From positions 310,001-374,000 of the forward strand of contig CAVQVI010000010.1 of assembly GCA_963717075.1 (NCBI GenBank): a stretch of 64,000 nucleotides of DNA, in the 5' to 3' direction. The translations under genes were made by a program, and so were the position numbers. A model generated the notes under the pieces. It did no database searches. It saw nothing but the letters and a program-made list of their open reading frames with translations, and had not been told where the DNA came from. The stretch is from JBGOTP01 sp963717075. GTDB lineage: Bacteria > Acidobacteriota > Vicinamibacteria > Vicinamibacterales > CAVVIG01. This document shows positions 36,986-45,130 of this stretch, piece after piece. How positions within the stretch are numbered: position 1 is the first letter of the stretch; each line of letters starts with the position of its first letter.

Positions 36986-38635
36986 ATGTCGCCAGAGGCC
37001 GCCGAGGGCGCCTTGGACATCGACCCGCCGCCTGACCGGGCTGGCCGCCGTCTCGCGCGATCGGCCGGCCTTGCGGGAATCGCGACGCTGACCAGCCGCA
37101 TTCTCGGTCTTGCCCGCGAATCGATCCAGGCGGCGATCTTCGGCGCCGGCAACGAGGTGGATGCATTCCTCATCGCGTTCCGCATCCCCAATCTCGCGCG
37201 CGACCTCTTCGCCGAAGGCGCGATGAGCGCCGCGTTCGTCCCCACCTTCACCCGATACCTCACGCTTCGCGGAAAGGCGGAGGCCTGGCGCCTGGGCAAC
37301 AGCGTGATCAACACGCTCCTTCTCGTGTGCGGCCTGCTTTCTCTCCTGGGAGTAGTCTTTGTGGGGCCCTTGGTGACCTTGTACGCCGGGGACTATGCGG
37401 CCGTGCCCGGAAAACTCGAACTGACCGTCCAGCTGACGCGGGTCATGCTGCCCCTCATGACACTCGTCGCCATCGCGGCCGCGATGATGGGAATGCTCAA
37501 TTCCCTGCACCACTACTTCATCCCGGCACTGTCGCCGGCCATGTTCAACGTTGCCTCCATTTCGTCCATGGTGGCGCTCGTTCCCGTGATGCCACTCCTG
37601 GAGTGGCCCCGGATCATGGCACTACCCGTGGGGGTCATTCTCGGGGGCCTTGGCCAGATCGTGATTCAGTGGGCATCGCTCAGGGGTGAGGGGTTCCGGT
37701 ACCGTCCGTTTCTCAATTTCCGCGACGAGGGACTGCAACGGATGCTCGTGCTCATCGGACCGAGCACGCTGGGTCTGGCGGCCACGCAGGTGAACGTGTT
37801 CATCAACACCCTGCTTGCCACGCGTCAGGGCACGGGCGCCGTTTCATGGCTCACGTATGCATTCCGCCTCATGTATTTCCCCATCGGTTTGTTCGGCGTC
37901 TCGATCGCGACGGCCGTGCTCCCCCAGGCCTCGCGTCATGCCGCCACTGGCGAGCACCAGGCGACGGGCAACGTTGTGTCGCGTGGACTGGCGCTGATGA
38001 TGGCGCTCAACGTGCCCGCCATGTTTGGACTGATCGTGCTCGCCGAACCGATCGTGCGTCTCTTGTTCGAGCGCGGTCGATTCCTTCCGTCGGATACCGC
38101 ATCCACGGCGGCCGCTCTTCGCTTCTACGCGGTCGGCTTGGTGGGGTACTCTGCGGCGCGCATCGTGTCACCGGTGTTCTACGCGATTGGCCGGAGCCGC
38201 GTGCCGGTCGCCGTCAGCCTGGGCTCCATCGCATGCAATATCGCCGGCGGCGTCCTGCTCTCGAGATTCCTGGGATTCCGCGGCCTGGCACTCAGCACGT
38301 CGATCGCTGCGCTGGTCAACGGCGGAGTGCTCTTTTGGCTGTTGCGTAGTGCCCTTCGCGGCCTTGACGAAGGCCACCTGGTCCTGACCTTCGTCAAGAC
38401 ACTGTTGGCTGCCGGGGTGATGGCCGTCGCAGCATTTGGCGTCGAGCACTGGACGTCAACGCTCACTGGCCTCATGGGTAGCAATCACCTGGTTGCCCAG
38501 GGCCTGCGGCTGAGCGCGGCGATCGGAGCCGGACTCGTGGCACTGGCCGCGTCAGCGAAGCTCCTGCGGGTCCGGGAATTCGACGAAGCGTTTGCCATGG
38601 CCCGCGAGCGTATGGAGACGCAGCGCCTCGGCTGA
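36986..38635 (+). CDS. murJ: MurJ lipid II flippase
   Basis: MOP-superfamily membrane protein that flips lipid II to the periplasm. 549 residues and about 14 hydrophobic helices. Signatures: ATLTSRILGLARES, IPNLARDLFAEGAMSAAFVP, NVFINTLLATRQGTGAVSWL, YFPIGLFGVSIATAVLPQAS and LFERGRF. It adds a peptidoglycan step outside the dcw cluster. The long hydrophilic N-terminal extension before the first helix (about 25 residues) is slightly unusual. Intact. Confidence 0.95.
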   Translation: MSPEAAEGALDIDPPPDRAGRRLARSAGLAGIATLTSRILGLARESIQAAIFGAGNEVDAFLIAFRIPNLARDLFAEGAMSAAFVPTFTRYLTLRGKAEAWRLGNSVINTLLLVCGLLSLLGVVFVGPLVTLYAGDYAAVPGKLELTVQLTRVMLPLMTLVAIAAAMMGMLNSLHHYFIPALSPAMFNVASISSMVALVPVMPLLEWPRIMALPVGVILGGLGQIVIQWASLRGEGFRYRPFLNFRDEGLQRMLVLIGPSTLGLAATQVNVFINTLLATRQGTGAVSWLTYAFRLMYFPIGLFGVSIATAVLPQASRHAATGEHQATGNVVSRGLALMMALNVPAMFGLIVLAEPIVRLLFERGRFLPSDTASTAAALRFYAVGLVGYSAARIVSPVFYAIGRSRVPVAVSLGSIACNIAGGVLLSRFLGFRGLALSTSIAALVNGGVLFWLLRSALRGLDEGHLVLTFVKTLLAAGVMAVAAFGVEHWTSTLTGLMGSNHLVAQGLRLSAAIGAGLVALAASAKLLRVREFDEAFAMARERMETQRLG

Positions 38636-38648
38636 CCGGGCGATATGT

Positions 38649-38677
38649 TTGTACGTGATACGATCAAAGCGGATACT
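38649..38677 (+). promoter_or_regulatory. Probable promoter of the rhomboid gene, nearly leaderless
   Basis: TTGTAC (38649-38654), a 17-base spacer, then GATACT (38672-38677). The ATG starts at 38683, six bases after the -10 element, so transcription would begin at or next to the start codon. No ribosome site is visible upstream. Confidence 0.5.
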
Positions 38678-38682
38678 GTGTC

Positions 38683-39450
38683 ATGCGTCGCACTTCCTCG
38701 CCGTACACCTCGACCATCTCGTTCGGCCCCGGACCTGTCTCCACGGCGATCAAGGCCCTTATCGGCGCCAATGTCGTCCTGTTTCTCGCGCAGAGCGTTG
38801 CGCCACGAGCGGTTTCATTCGGTCCGGATATCCTGACCGCATTCCTGGGTCTTCGCGCCGCCGATGTCCTCGGGCGCTTGTACGTCTGGCAGCTCGGGAC
38901 CTACATGTTTCTTCATGCCAGCGTGTTGCACATCCTGTTCAACATGCTGGGACTCTGGATGTTCGGTGCTGAACTCGAGCGGATTTGGGGAACGCGTTAT
39001 TTCCTGAAGTACTACTTCGTGACGGGCATCGGCGCCGCCATGTTGACTGTCGTCTTCTCGCTGCTGCCGTTCGGTTTCGCAGATGCCCTCCGATATTCCA
39101 TCGTGATCGGCGCATCTGGGGCGATCTACGGCATTCTGCTGGCGTACGGGCTGTATTTTCCCGAACGACCCATCTACATGTACCTGGTCTTTCCGATCCC
39201 GGCGAAGTATTTCGTGATGATCATGGGGGCGCTGGCCTTCTATTCGTCGGTCAATGGCGGGGGGGGGGTTGCGAGCGCCACGCATCTTGGCGGGCTCGTC
39301 ATCGGCTACCTCTTCCTCAAGGGTGCTCGGATCCACCCGCTGTTGGAGCTGAAGTACCGCTACACGAAATGGAAGTTGAACAAGACCCGGAAGCGATTCG
39401 ATGTCTACTCAGGCGGGCGGGCCAACGACTGGAACCGACGCGTTCACTGA
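38683..39450 (+). CDS. Rhomboid-family intramembrane serine protease
   Basis: 255 residues, six or more membrane helices. The catalytic serine is in IGASGAIYGILLAYG and the catalytic histidine in ASATHLGGLVIGYLF. HASVLHILFNMLGLWMFGAE is the family's first signature with its His and Asn. The C-terminal tail is basic and cytoplasmic (YRYTKWKLNKTRKRFD). The 3' end overlaps the convergent htpX gene by seven bases. Substrates are unknown. Confidence 0.93.
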   Translation: MRRTSSPYTSTISFGPGPVSTAIKALIGANVVLFLAQSVAPRAVSFGPDILTAFLGLRAADVLGRLYVWQLGTYMFLHASVLHILFNMLGLWMFGAELERIWGTRYFLKYYFVTGIGAAMLTVVFSLLPFGFADALRYSIVIGASGAIYGILLAYGLYFPERPIYMYLVFPIPAKYFVMIMGALAFYSSVNGGGGVASATHLGGLVIGYLFLKGARIHPLLELKYRYTKWKLNKTRKRFDVYSGGRANDWNRRVH

Positions 39451-40424
39451 AACGCCATCGCCTTGAGCGCGGCGATTCGCTTCGCCATGGGAGGGTGGGA
39501 GGCGAACAGATCGGACCAGAAGCTTGATTGGAGTTGTGCCTGACGTCCGAGGGGATCAGCGATGCACAAGTGCGCCGATCCCTGCTTGATGGCCGGCGTT
39601 GGTTCGACCGCCCCTTCGATCTTCTCCAGCGCACGTGCAAGCCCCAGTGGATTTCTGGTCAACTCAGCGCCCGAAGCATCGGCCAGATACTCGCGCTCGC
39701 GCGACACCATCATGGCCAGCATCCGCGCGACGATCGGCGCGAGGATGATCGCGACCAGCCAGACCGCCAGAAACAGGACGCCGGTCAGGCCGCCGCCGTT
39801 GCCGCTGTTACCGCTGCGGCCGCGCCGGTATCGCACGGGACCCCACCGCATGCCACGGCCGGCCCAGTCGGCGATCAGGGCCACCGCGCCAACGAGTGCC
39901 GCCACAATCGTCATGAGGCGCACATCGTAGTTCCGAATATGACTCATCTCGTGCGCGATCACGCCTTGGAGTTCTTCGCGATCGAGCCTATCGATCAGTC
40001 CACGCGTCACCGCGAGCGATGAAGTACCGGGACCGCGGCCGGTGGCAAACGCGTTCGGGTCGGAGTCCGGCACCACGTACACAGGAGGGCGCGGCACCCC
40101 GGATGCAATGGCCATTTCGTCCACGACATTCTCGAGCCGGCGCAGCTTCAGCTTGTCGTCGTCGCTTGCCACACCCATCAGATCCCCGACGGGCTGTGCC
40201 CGTGTGGAGGCGAGTACGGCCCGGTCGCCGCGATAGTAGGAAGCGAACGCCGAGACCGAACCCACCGCGAGCGCCATCGCCGATCCGATGGGAAGCACGC
40301 CACCGCCGGCGCCAACGTAGACGGCGTCGAAGCCCGCCCCAAGCAGAAACAGAAAGACGACGAACGCCAGCATGACCAGCCACGTCATGCGACGATTCGA
40401 GGTCTGCTGCTGGTAGAGATTCAC
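39444..40424 (-). CDS. htpX: HtpX-type M48 zinc metalloprotease
   Basis: Membrane protease for quality control of inner-membrane proteins. 326 residues, GTG start. Two N-terminal helices, zinc site VIAHEMSHIRNYDVRL, two more helices (VAALVGAVALIADWAG, VLFLAVWLVAIILAPIVA), then the third ligand in SREREYLADASGAEL, and DLFASHPPMAKRIAAL. The glycine-rich RRGRSGNSGNGGG loop sits between the helices. It is followed on the same strand, in transcription order upstream, by LemA, a common partner of HtpX. Confidence 0.94.
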   Translation of the reverse strand: MNLYQQQTSNRRMTWLVMLAFVVFLFLLGAGFDAVYVGAGGGVLPIGSAMALAVGSVSAFASYYRGDRAVLASTRAQPVGDLMGVASDDDKLKLRRLENVVDEMAIASGVPRPPVYVVPDSDPNAFATGRGPGTSSLAVTRGLIDRLDREELQGVIAHEMSHIRNYDVRLMTIVAALVGAVALIADWAGRGMRWGPVRYRRGRSGNSGNGGGLTGVLFLAVWLVAIILAPIVARMLAMMVSREREYLADASGAELTRNPLGLARALEKIEGAVEPTPAIKQGSAHLCIADPLGRQAQLQSSFWSDLFASHPPMAKRIAALKAMAFQ

Positions 40425-40498
40425 GATAGAAGACGCCCGAACTGGAGCTCGCCTCGCGACATGACTCGGGACGCTTCGAGCCGTGCCGAAGGGTCAGT

Positions 40499-41068
40499 CT
40501 ACGATTGTGCTTTTCTCGACAAATCGACGACAGGAACAGCGCGGTCGACCGCGTCGGTCACCTCGAAGAGCTCGGCAGGTTTGAAGCCAAAGCCGCTGGC
40601 GAACAAGTTCATGGGAAACACCTGCTGCGCCGTATTGAAATGCGTGGCAATGTCATTGTAGAACTGACGCGCGAAGCCGACCTTGTTCTCGGTCGCCGAC
40701 AATTCCTCCTGCAGCATCTTCACATTCTCGTTGGCTTTGAGGGCCGGATAGCTCTCGGCGAGCGCAAACAGCCGCCCGATTGCCTGGGTCAGCTGCTGCT
40801 CTTTCTGGGCGGCATCGCCCGGCCCCGTCGCTGTCAGCGCCTTGGAACGCGCGTCCATGACCGCGGTCAGTGTGTCGCGCTCGAAGTCCATCGCGCCGCG
40901 CACGGTGTTGACCAGGTTCGGGATGAGGTCATGTCGCCGCTTGAGCTGTACGTCGATTTGCCGCCAGCCGTTGGTGACCTGATTCTTCAAGCCGACCAGG
41001 CGGTTGTAGCTGCCGATGGCCCAGAATATCAGGGCCACGAGGACGACGAGAAGAACGAGGCCTGGCAT
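40499..41068 (-). CDS. lemA: LemA family protein
   Basis: One N-terminal membrane helix (GLVLLVVLVALIFWAIG) followed by a long helical domain: YNRLVGLKNQVTNGWRQIDV, LKRRHDLIPNLVNTVRGAMD, LFALAESYPALKANENVKML, RQFYNDIATHFNTAQQVFP and GFKPAELFE. The ATG at 41068 gives 189 residues; an upstream in-frame start at 41092 would overlap the cupin gene. LemA proteins are often next to htpX, as here. Their molecular function is not settled. Confidence 0.93.
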   Translation of the reverse strand: MPGLVLLVVLVALIFWAIGSYNRLVGLKNQVTNGWRQIDVQLKRRHDLIPNLVNTVRGAMDFERDTLTAVMDARSKALTATGPGDAAQKEQQLTQAIGRLFALAESYPALKANENVKMLQEELSATENKVGFARQFYNDIATHFNTAQQVFPMNLFASGFGFKPAELFEVTDAVDRAVPVVDLSRKAQS

Positions 41069-41078
41069 TGGGGGGCTC

Positions 41079-41438
41079 CTAAGGCTGATCATCCTCGGTG
41101 GGATTCAGCACTTCTCGACGAATCGGGCTGAAAAAATCGAGCTCGAACGTATCTTCGAGCGCCTCCGCCTGATGCTCGACACCGGATGGAATGTGGAGCA
41201 CTTCACCCTCGCGCACGGTGATCTCTTCGCCGCCAACGAGGAATTTGAGCGCGCCCTGCAACACGTAGGTCATCTGCTCGCTCTCGTGCGAATGAAGCGG
41301 CACAAGGCAACCGCGTTTGACGTAGATTTGCACGAGCATCTCGCGCGTGCCTGTCACGCTCTTGCGGGAGAGCATCTCGGTGACCCGTTCGAGTGCGATC
41401 TCATCCCAGCGGTGGAGCTGCGCGGCCATTGGCGCCAT
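41079..41438 (-). CDS. Cupin domain protein
   Basis: 119 residues, a single beta-barrel cupin. The metal ligands are in VPLHSHESEQMTYVL (His, His, Glu) and VLHIPSGVEHQAEAL (His). No further domain. The substrate or ligand is unknown; small cupins of this kind range from sugar isomerases to sensors. It precedes lemA by ten bases and is divergent from the E1 gene. Confidence 0.9.
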   Translation of the reverse strand: MAPMAAQLHRWDEIALERVTEMLSRKSVTGTREMLVQIYVKRGCLVPLHSHESEQMTYVLQGALKFLVGGEEITVREGEVLHIPSGVEHQAEALEDTFELDFFSPIRREVLNPTEDDQP

Positions 41439-41468
41439 TTCGAACGAGGATATATCATCGCGGCCGAA

Positions 41469-41477
41469 TGCTATAAT
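41469..41477 (+). promoter_or_regulatory. Extended -10 promoter of the E1 gene
   Basis: TGCTATAAT is a perfect TGn-extended -10 element. No -35 match is seen 17 bases upstream, as is usual for extended -10 promoters. The ATG lies at 41489, so the leader would be only about five bases. Confidence 0.55.
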
Positions 41478-41488
41478 TTCGAGTTCCC

Positions 41489-43612
41489 ATGGACGGCACA
41501 GTCGCGAACACCTCGGCCGCCGAAACCTTCGAAGGACTGAGCCGAGTCGATCTTCTCGACGTGTATCGCGTGATGCTCGGTTCGCGCAAGGTGGACGACA
41601 AGGAAATCCAGTTGCGGAACCAGAACCGGATTTTCTTTCAGATCAGCGGTGCTGGCCATGAGGCTGTGCTGGTCGCCGCAGGCCTGACGCTCAGGGCCGG
41701 CTCTGATTGGTTCCATCCGTACTATCGCGACCGCGCGCTGGCACTGCAGCTCGGCATGACGCCGCTGGACATGTTCCTGGCCGGCGTCGGCGCCGCGAGC
41801 GACCCGAGTAACGGTGGTCGTCAAATGCCGTCGCACTGGGGCAGTCCGGAACGGCACATCGTCTCGGGATCGAGCGCAACCGCCACGCAGGTCCTGCACG
41901 CGGTGGGCATGGCAGAAGCCGGCATTATCTACAGCCGTGTGGTCGCGATTCAGGATCGCAGCGCGCGTTTCACGAGCGACGAGGTTGTCTACGTGTCGCT
42001 CGGCGAGGGCGCCACGAGCGAAGGCGAGTTCTGGGAAGCGTTGAACATTTCCTGCACGAAGCAACTACCCGTCCTGTTTCTTGTCGAGGACAACGGCTAT
42101 GCCATCTCTGTTCCGGTCGAGGTGCAGACGCCGGGTGGTGATATTTCGCGCGTGCTTCACTCGATGCCGTCGCTCCATGTGGATTCGGTCGATGGGACCG
42201 ATTTCTTCGCGAGTCTGCGCGCCATGCGTGCGGCCACCGCGTACGTCCGCGCACGGAAGGGGCCAGCACTCGTCCACGCTCGCGTGATCCGTCCGTACTC
42301 TCATTCCCTCTCCGACGATGAGCGGTTCTACAAGACACCCGCCGAACGGGAAGGGGAAGCGCGCCGGGATCCGCTGCTTCGCTTTGCAGAGTTTCTGCAG
42401 GCCCAGTCGTTGGCTACGAGCGCCGACCTTGCGGCGATTGGGGTCGAACTCGATCGCGAAATCAACGAGGCTGTGCTCCAAGCGCTCACGGCACCGCCGC
42501 CGGCCAAGAGCAGCGCGGCGCGCTGGGTGTACTCGCCCGATGTCGATCCGACGTCCTCCACGTTCGACACGCCCCCCAGACCCGAGGGCACACCGAAAAC
42601 GATGGTCGACAGTATCAACCGCACCTTGAAGGACGAGATGGCTCGAGATGCCAGAATCGTGCTGTTCGGCGAGGACGTGGCCGACGCGACCCGGCCGGAG
42701 ACACTGCCGCTCGTGAAGGGAAAGGGCGGAGTCTTCAAGGTCACCCACGGACTCCAGCGCCTCTACGGCAGCGACCGCGTCTTCAATACGTCGATCGCTG
42801 AAGCCGGCATCATCGGCCGGGCCGTCGGCATGGCCGTCCGAGGGCTCAAGCCCGTCGTCGAGATTCAGTTCTTCGACTACATCTGGCCCGCAATGATGCA
42901 GATCCGGAACGAGCTCGCCATGCTCCGCTACAGATCAGCAAACCATTTTTCCTGTCCGGTTGTCATTCGCGTACCAATTGGCGGCTACCTGCGCGGCGGC
43001 GGGCCGTATCACAGCCAGTCGGGCGAGAGTATCTTCGCGCATTGCCCGGGAATCCGCATCGCCTATCCGTCGAACGCCGCTGATGCCGCCGGACTGCTAC
43101 GGACCGCGATTCGCTGCGACGATCCGGTGCTGTTTCTCGAGCACAAGCATTTGTATCGCCAGACGCACAACCGGAGTCCCTACCCCGGCGCCGACTTCAT
43201 GCTGCCGTTCGGCCGTGCCGACCTGCGTCGAGACGGCACCGATGTGATCATCATCACGTGGGGCGCGCTGGTCCAGCGGTCGCTGCTTGCGGCCCAACAG
43301 GCCGAGCGAGAAGGCGTTTCGGTGGCCGTGCTCGACCTACGGACCATTGCGCCGTACGACTGGACTGCGATTGCCGCGCAGGTCCGGCGCACGAGTCGCG
43401 TGGTCGTGGCTCACGAGGATCAGCTCACCTGCGGATTTGGCGCAGAGATTGCCGCGCGCGTTGCCGGTGAGCTCTTCGACCACCTCGATGCGCCGGTCAG
43501 GCGCGTTGCTGCCCTGGACACGCCGGTCGCGTACGCACCGGATCTCGAAGAAGCGATTCTGCCTCAGCCTGCCGACGTGCTGGCCGCCATCCTCGAGACC
43601 GCGCGGTACTGA
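41489..43612 (+). CDS. 2-oxoacid dehydrogenase E1, alpha and beta fused
   Basis: Thiamine-diphosphate enzyme that decarboxylates a branched-chain 2-oxoacid (or pyruvate) and passes the acyl group to a lipoyl E2. 707 residues. The alpha part (1-360) has RNQNRIFFQISGAGHEAVLV, DWFHPYYRDRALAL and the ThDP motif GEGATSEGEFWEALN with VEDNGYAIS. The beta part (365-707) has MVDSINRTLKDEMARDARIV, LFGEDVAD, FNTSIAEAGIIGRAVGMAV, GPYHSQSGESIFAH and DLRTIAPYDW. No E2 or E3 gene is nearby. Fused E1 of this kind is known in several bacterial phyla. Confidence 0.9.
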   Translation: MDGTVANTSAAETFEGLSRVDLLDVYRVMLGSRKVDDKEIQLRNQNRIFFQISGAGHEAVLVAAGLTLRAGSDWFHPYYRDRALALQLGMTPLDMFLAGVGAASDPSNGGRQMPSHWGSPERHIVSGSSATATQVLHAVGMAEAGIIYSRVVAIQDRSARFTSDEVVYVSLGEGATSEGEFWEALNISCTKQLPVLFLVEDNGYAISVPVEVQTPGGDISRVLHSMPSLHVDSVDGTDFFASLRAMRAATAYVRARKGPALVHARVIRPYSHSLSDDERFYKTPAEREGEARRDPLLRFAEFLQAQSLATSADLAAIGVELDREINEAVLQALTAPPPAKSSAARWVYSPDVDPTSSTFDTPPRPEGTPKTMVDSINRTLKDEMARDARIVLFGEDVADATRPETLPLVKGKGGVFKVTHGLQRLYGSDRVFNTSIAEAGIIGRAVGMAVRGLKPVVEIQFFDYIWPAMMQIRNELAMLRYRSANHFSCPVVIRVPIGGYLRGGGPYHSQSGESIFAHCPGIRIAYPSNAADAAGLLRTAIRCDDPVLFLEHKHLYRQTHNRSPYPGADFMLPFGRADLRRDGTDVIIITWGALVQRSLLAAQQAEREGVSVAVLDLRTIAPYDWTAIAAQVRRTSRVVVAHEDQLTCGFGAEIAARVAGELFDHLDAPVRRVAALDTPVAYAPDLEEAILPQPADVLAAILETARY

Positions 43613-43638
43613 TCGTCGCTTTGGCGTAAGCTCAAGAT

Positions 43639-44451
43639 ATGACGATTGTGGAGAAGGGTCGCGGGACCCCGGTCGTGCTGGTTCCTGGTATCCAGGGCCG
43701 TTGGGAGTACTTCAGTCCCACGGTCGATGCACTAGCGACGTCGCATCGCGTCATCACGTTTTCGCTGTGCGACGAGCCCGGTGAATCGCCCACGTCTGGC
43801 GACCGGCCAGAGCTCGATGATTTCGTCGGGCAGGTCGAGGCGGCACTCGACGACCGCGGGCTCGCGCACGCTGTCATTTGCGGTGTCTCGTTTGGCGGGC
43901 TTGTCGCGCTGCGCTTCGCCGCACAACGTCCCGAGCGGACGACGGCCCTCATCCTTGCGTCAGCGCCTGGACCGGGGTGGCGCCTGCGACGGACGCATCG
44001 GACATTCGTCCGTTTGCCATGGCTCTGCGCTCCGCTCTTCTTTGCCGGAGCGCCCGGCCGCCTGCGGAAAGAAATTGTGATGGCGATTCCGGAGGCGCGT
44101 GAACGCCGGGCGTTCACGCGCGGACTGCTTCGACTGCTCCTCCAGGCGCCACTGTCTCCGTCCAGAATGGCGGCCCGCGCGCGGCTCATCGACGGCGTGG
44201 ACAACGCGGCGGACTGCGCACGCATTTCGGCTCCCACGCTCCTGTTGACGGGAGAGCCTGCGCTCGACCACGTTGTCGCGCCCCCCAGCACGTGCAACTA
44301 CTCGCAGCTCATTTCCGGCTCGCGCGCCGCCACGCTCGAGCGCACGGGCCATCTGGGCTGCGTCACGCGTCCGCGCGCGTTCGCAACGATCATCGATGAC
44401 TTCCTTGTCGACGCGAGGCTTGCAGGACGCTCGAGCCAAGATGCTGCGTGA
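43639..44451 (+). CDS. Alpha/beta hydrolase
   Basis: 270 residues. Nucleophile elbow GVSFGGLVAL, oxyanion region VLVPGIQGRWEYF, acid probably in LLTGEPALDHV, and histidine in TGHLGCVTRP. A basic cap region (RLRRTHRTFVRLPW) lies in the middle. No substrate can be assigned. The stop overlaps the start of a second hydrolase by 11 bases. Confidence 0.88.
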   Translation: MTIVEKGRGTPVVLVPGIQGRWEYFSPTVDALATSHRVITFSLCDEPGESPTSGDRPELDDFVGQVEAALDDRGLAHAVICGVSFGGLVALRFAAQRPERTTALILASAPGPGWRLRRTHRTFVRLPWLCAPLFFAGAPGRLRKEIVMAIPEARERRAFTRGLLRLLLQAPLSPSRMAARARLIDGVDNAADCARISAPTLLLTGEPALDHVVAPPSTCNYSQLISGSRAATLERTGHLGCVTRPRAFATIIDDFLVDARLAGRSSQDAA

Positions 44452-45115
44452 TATTCCTGGGCCGGCTGGCCCGCTCGAGGCGCTACTCGATGAGCCCAGC
44501 GACCGCCGCCGGGTCAATAACGATGGCCTGCTCGATGTCGGCTCGGGCGGCCGGCTCAGAGCAGCTGTCGTGTTCGGGCATCCCCACCCCCTCTATGGCG
44601 GGACGATGCACACGAAGGTGGTGTACCAATCGGCAAAAGCGCTCGCTCGGATTGGATGCGTCGTACTGCGGTTCAATTTCCGCGGAACCGGTCGAAGCGC
44701 CGGCGTGTTCGACCAGGGGATCGGCGAGCGGGAGGACTTCAGCGCCGCGCTCCATTTCATGATCGAGCGCTACCCGTCCACGCCGCTGTGGGCTGCCGGC
44801 ATGTCCTTTGGTTCGTGGGTGGCGCTGATGACCGGGGCCGCAGAGTCACGCGTGTCTGCGCTCATCGGTGTCGCGGTGCCGATCGCCTTCCATGATTTCG
44901 AGGCTGTGCGAACGAGTCCGAAGGCGAAGTTCTTTATCCATGGGGAACGCGATGAACTCTGCCCGCTCAAGGACATCCGCGAGTTCTATGCCAGGGCCGC
45001 CGACCCCAAAGAGCTCGTCGTCATCGATGCAGCCGATCATGTCTTCGACGGCCGGGTTCATGAGGTTGCCGAGGCGATTGAAGACCTTCTCGGCGACTGG
45101 CCCGACCGTTCTTGA
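44441..45115 (+). CDS. Alpha/beta hydrolase, COG2945-like
   Basis: 224 residues from ATG 44441. FGHPHPLYGGTMHTKVVYQ and LRFNFRGTGRSAG precede the nucleophile motif AAGMSFGSWVALM; the acid lies in GERDELCPL and the histidine in DAADHVFDGR. These are the signatures of a small dienelactone-hydrolase-like family of unknown substrate. It ends 15 bases before the acyl-CoA dehydrogenase gene, suggesting one transcript with it and the preceding hydrolase. Confidence 0.88.
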   Translation: MLRDIPGPAGPLEALLDEPSDRRRVNNDGLLDVGSGGRLRAAVVFGHPHPLYGGTMHTKVVYQSAKALARIGCVVLRFNFRGTGRSAGVFDQGIGEREDFSAALHFMIERYPSTPLWAAGMSFGSWVALMTGAAESRVSALIGVAVPIAFHDFEAVRTSPKAKFFIHGERDELCPLKDIREFYARAADPKELVVIDAADHVFDGRVHEVAEAIEDLLGDWPDRS

Positions 45116-45130
45116 TCTCTGGAGGTCCCT

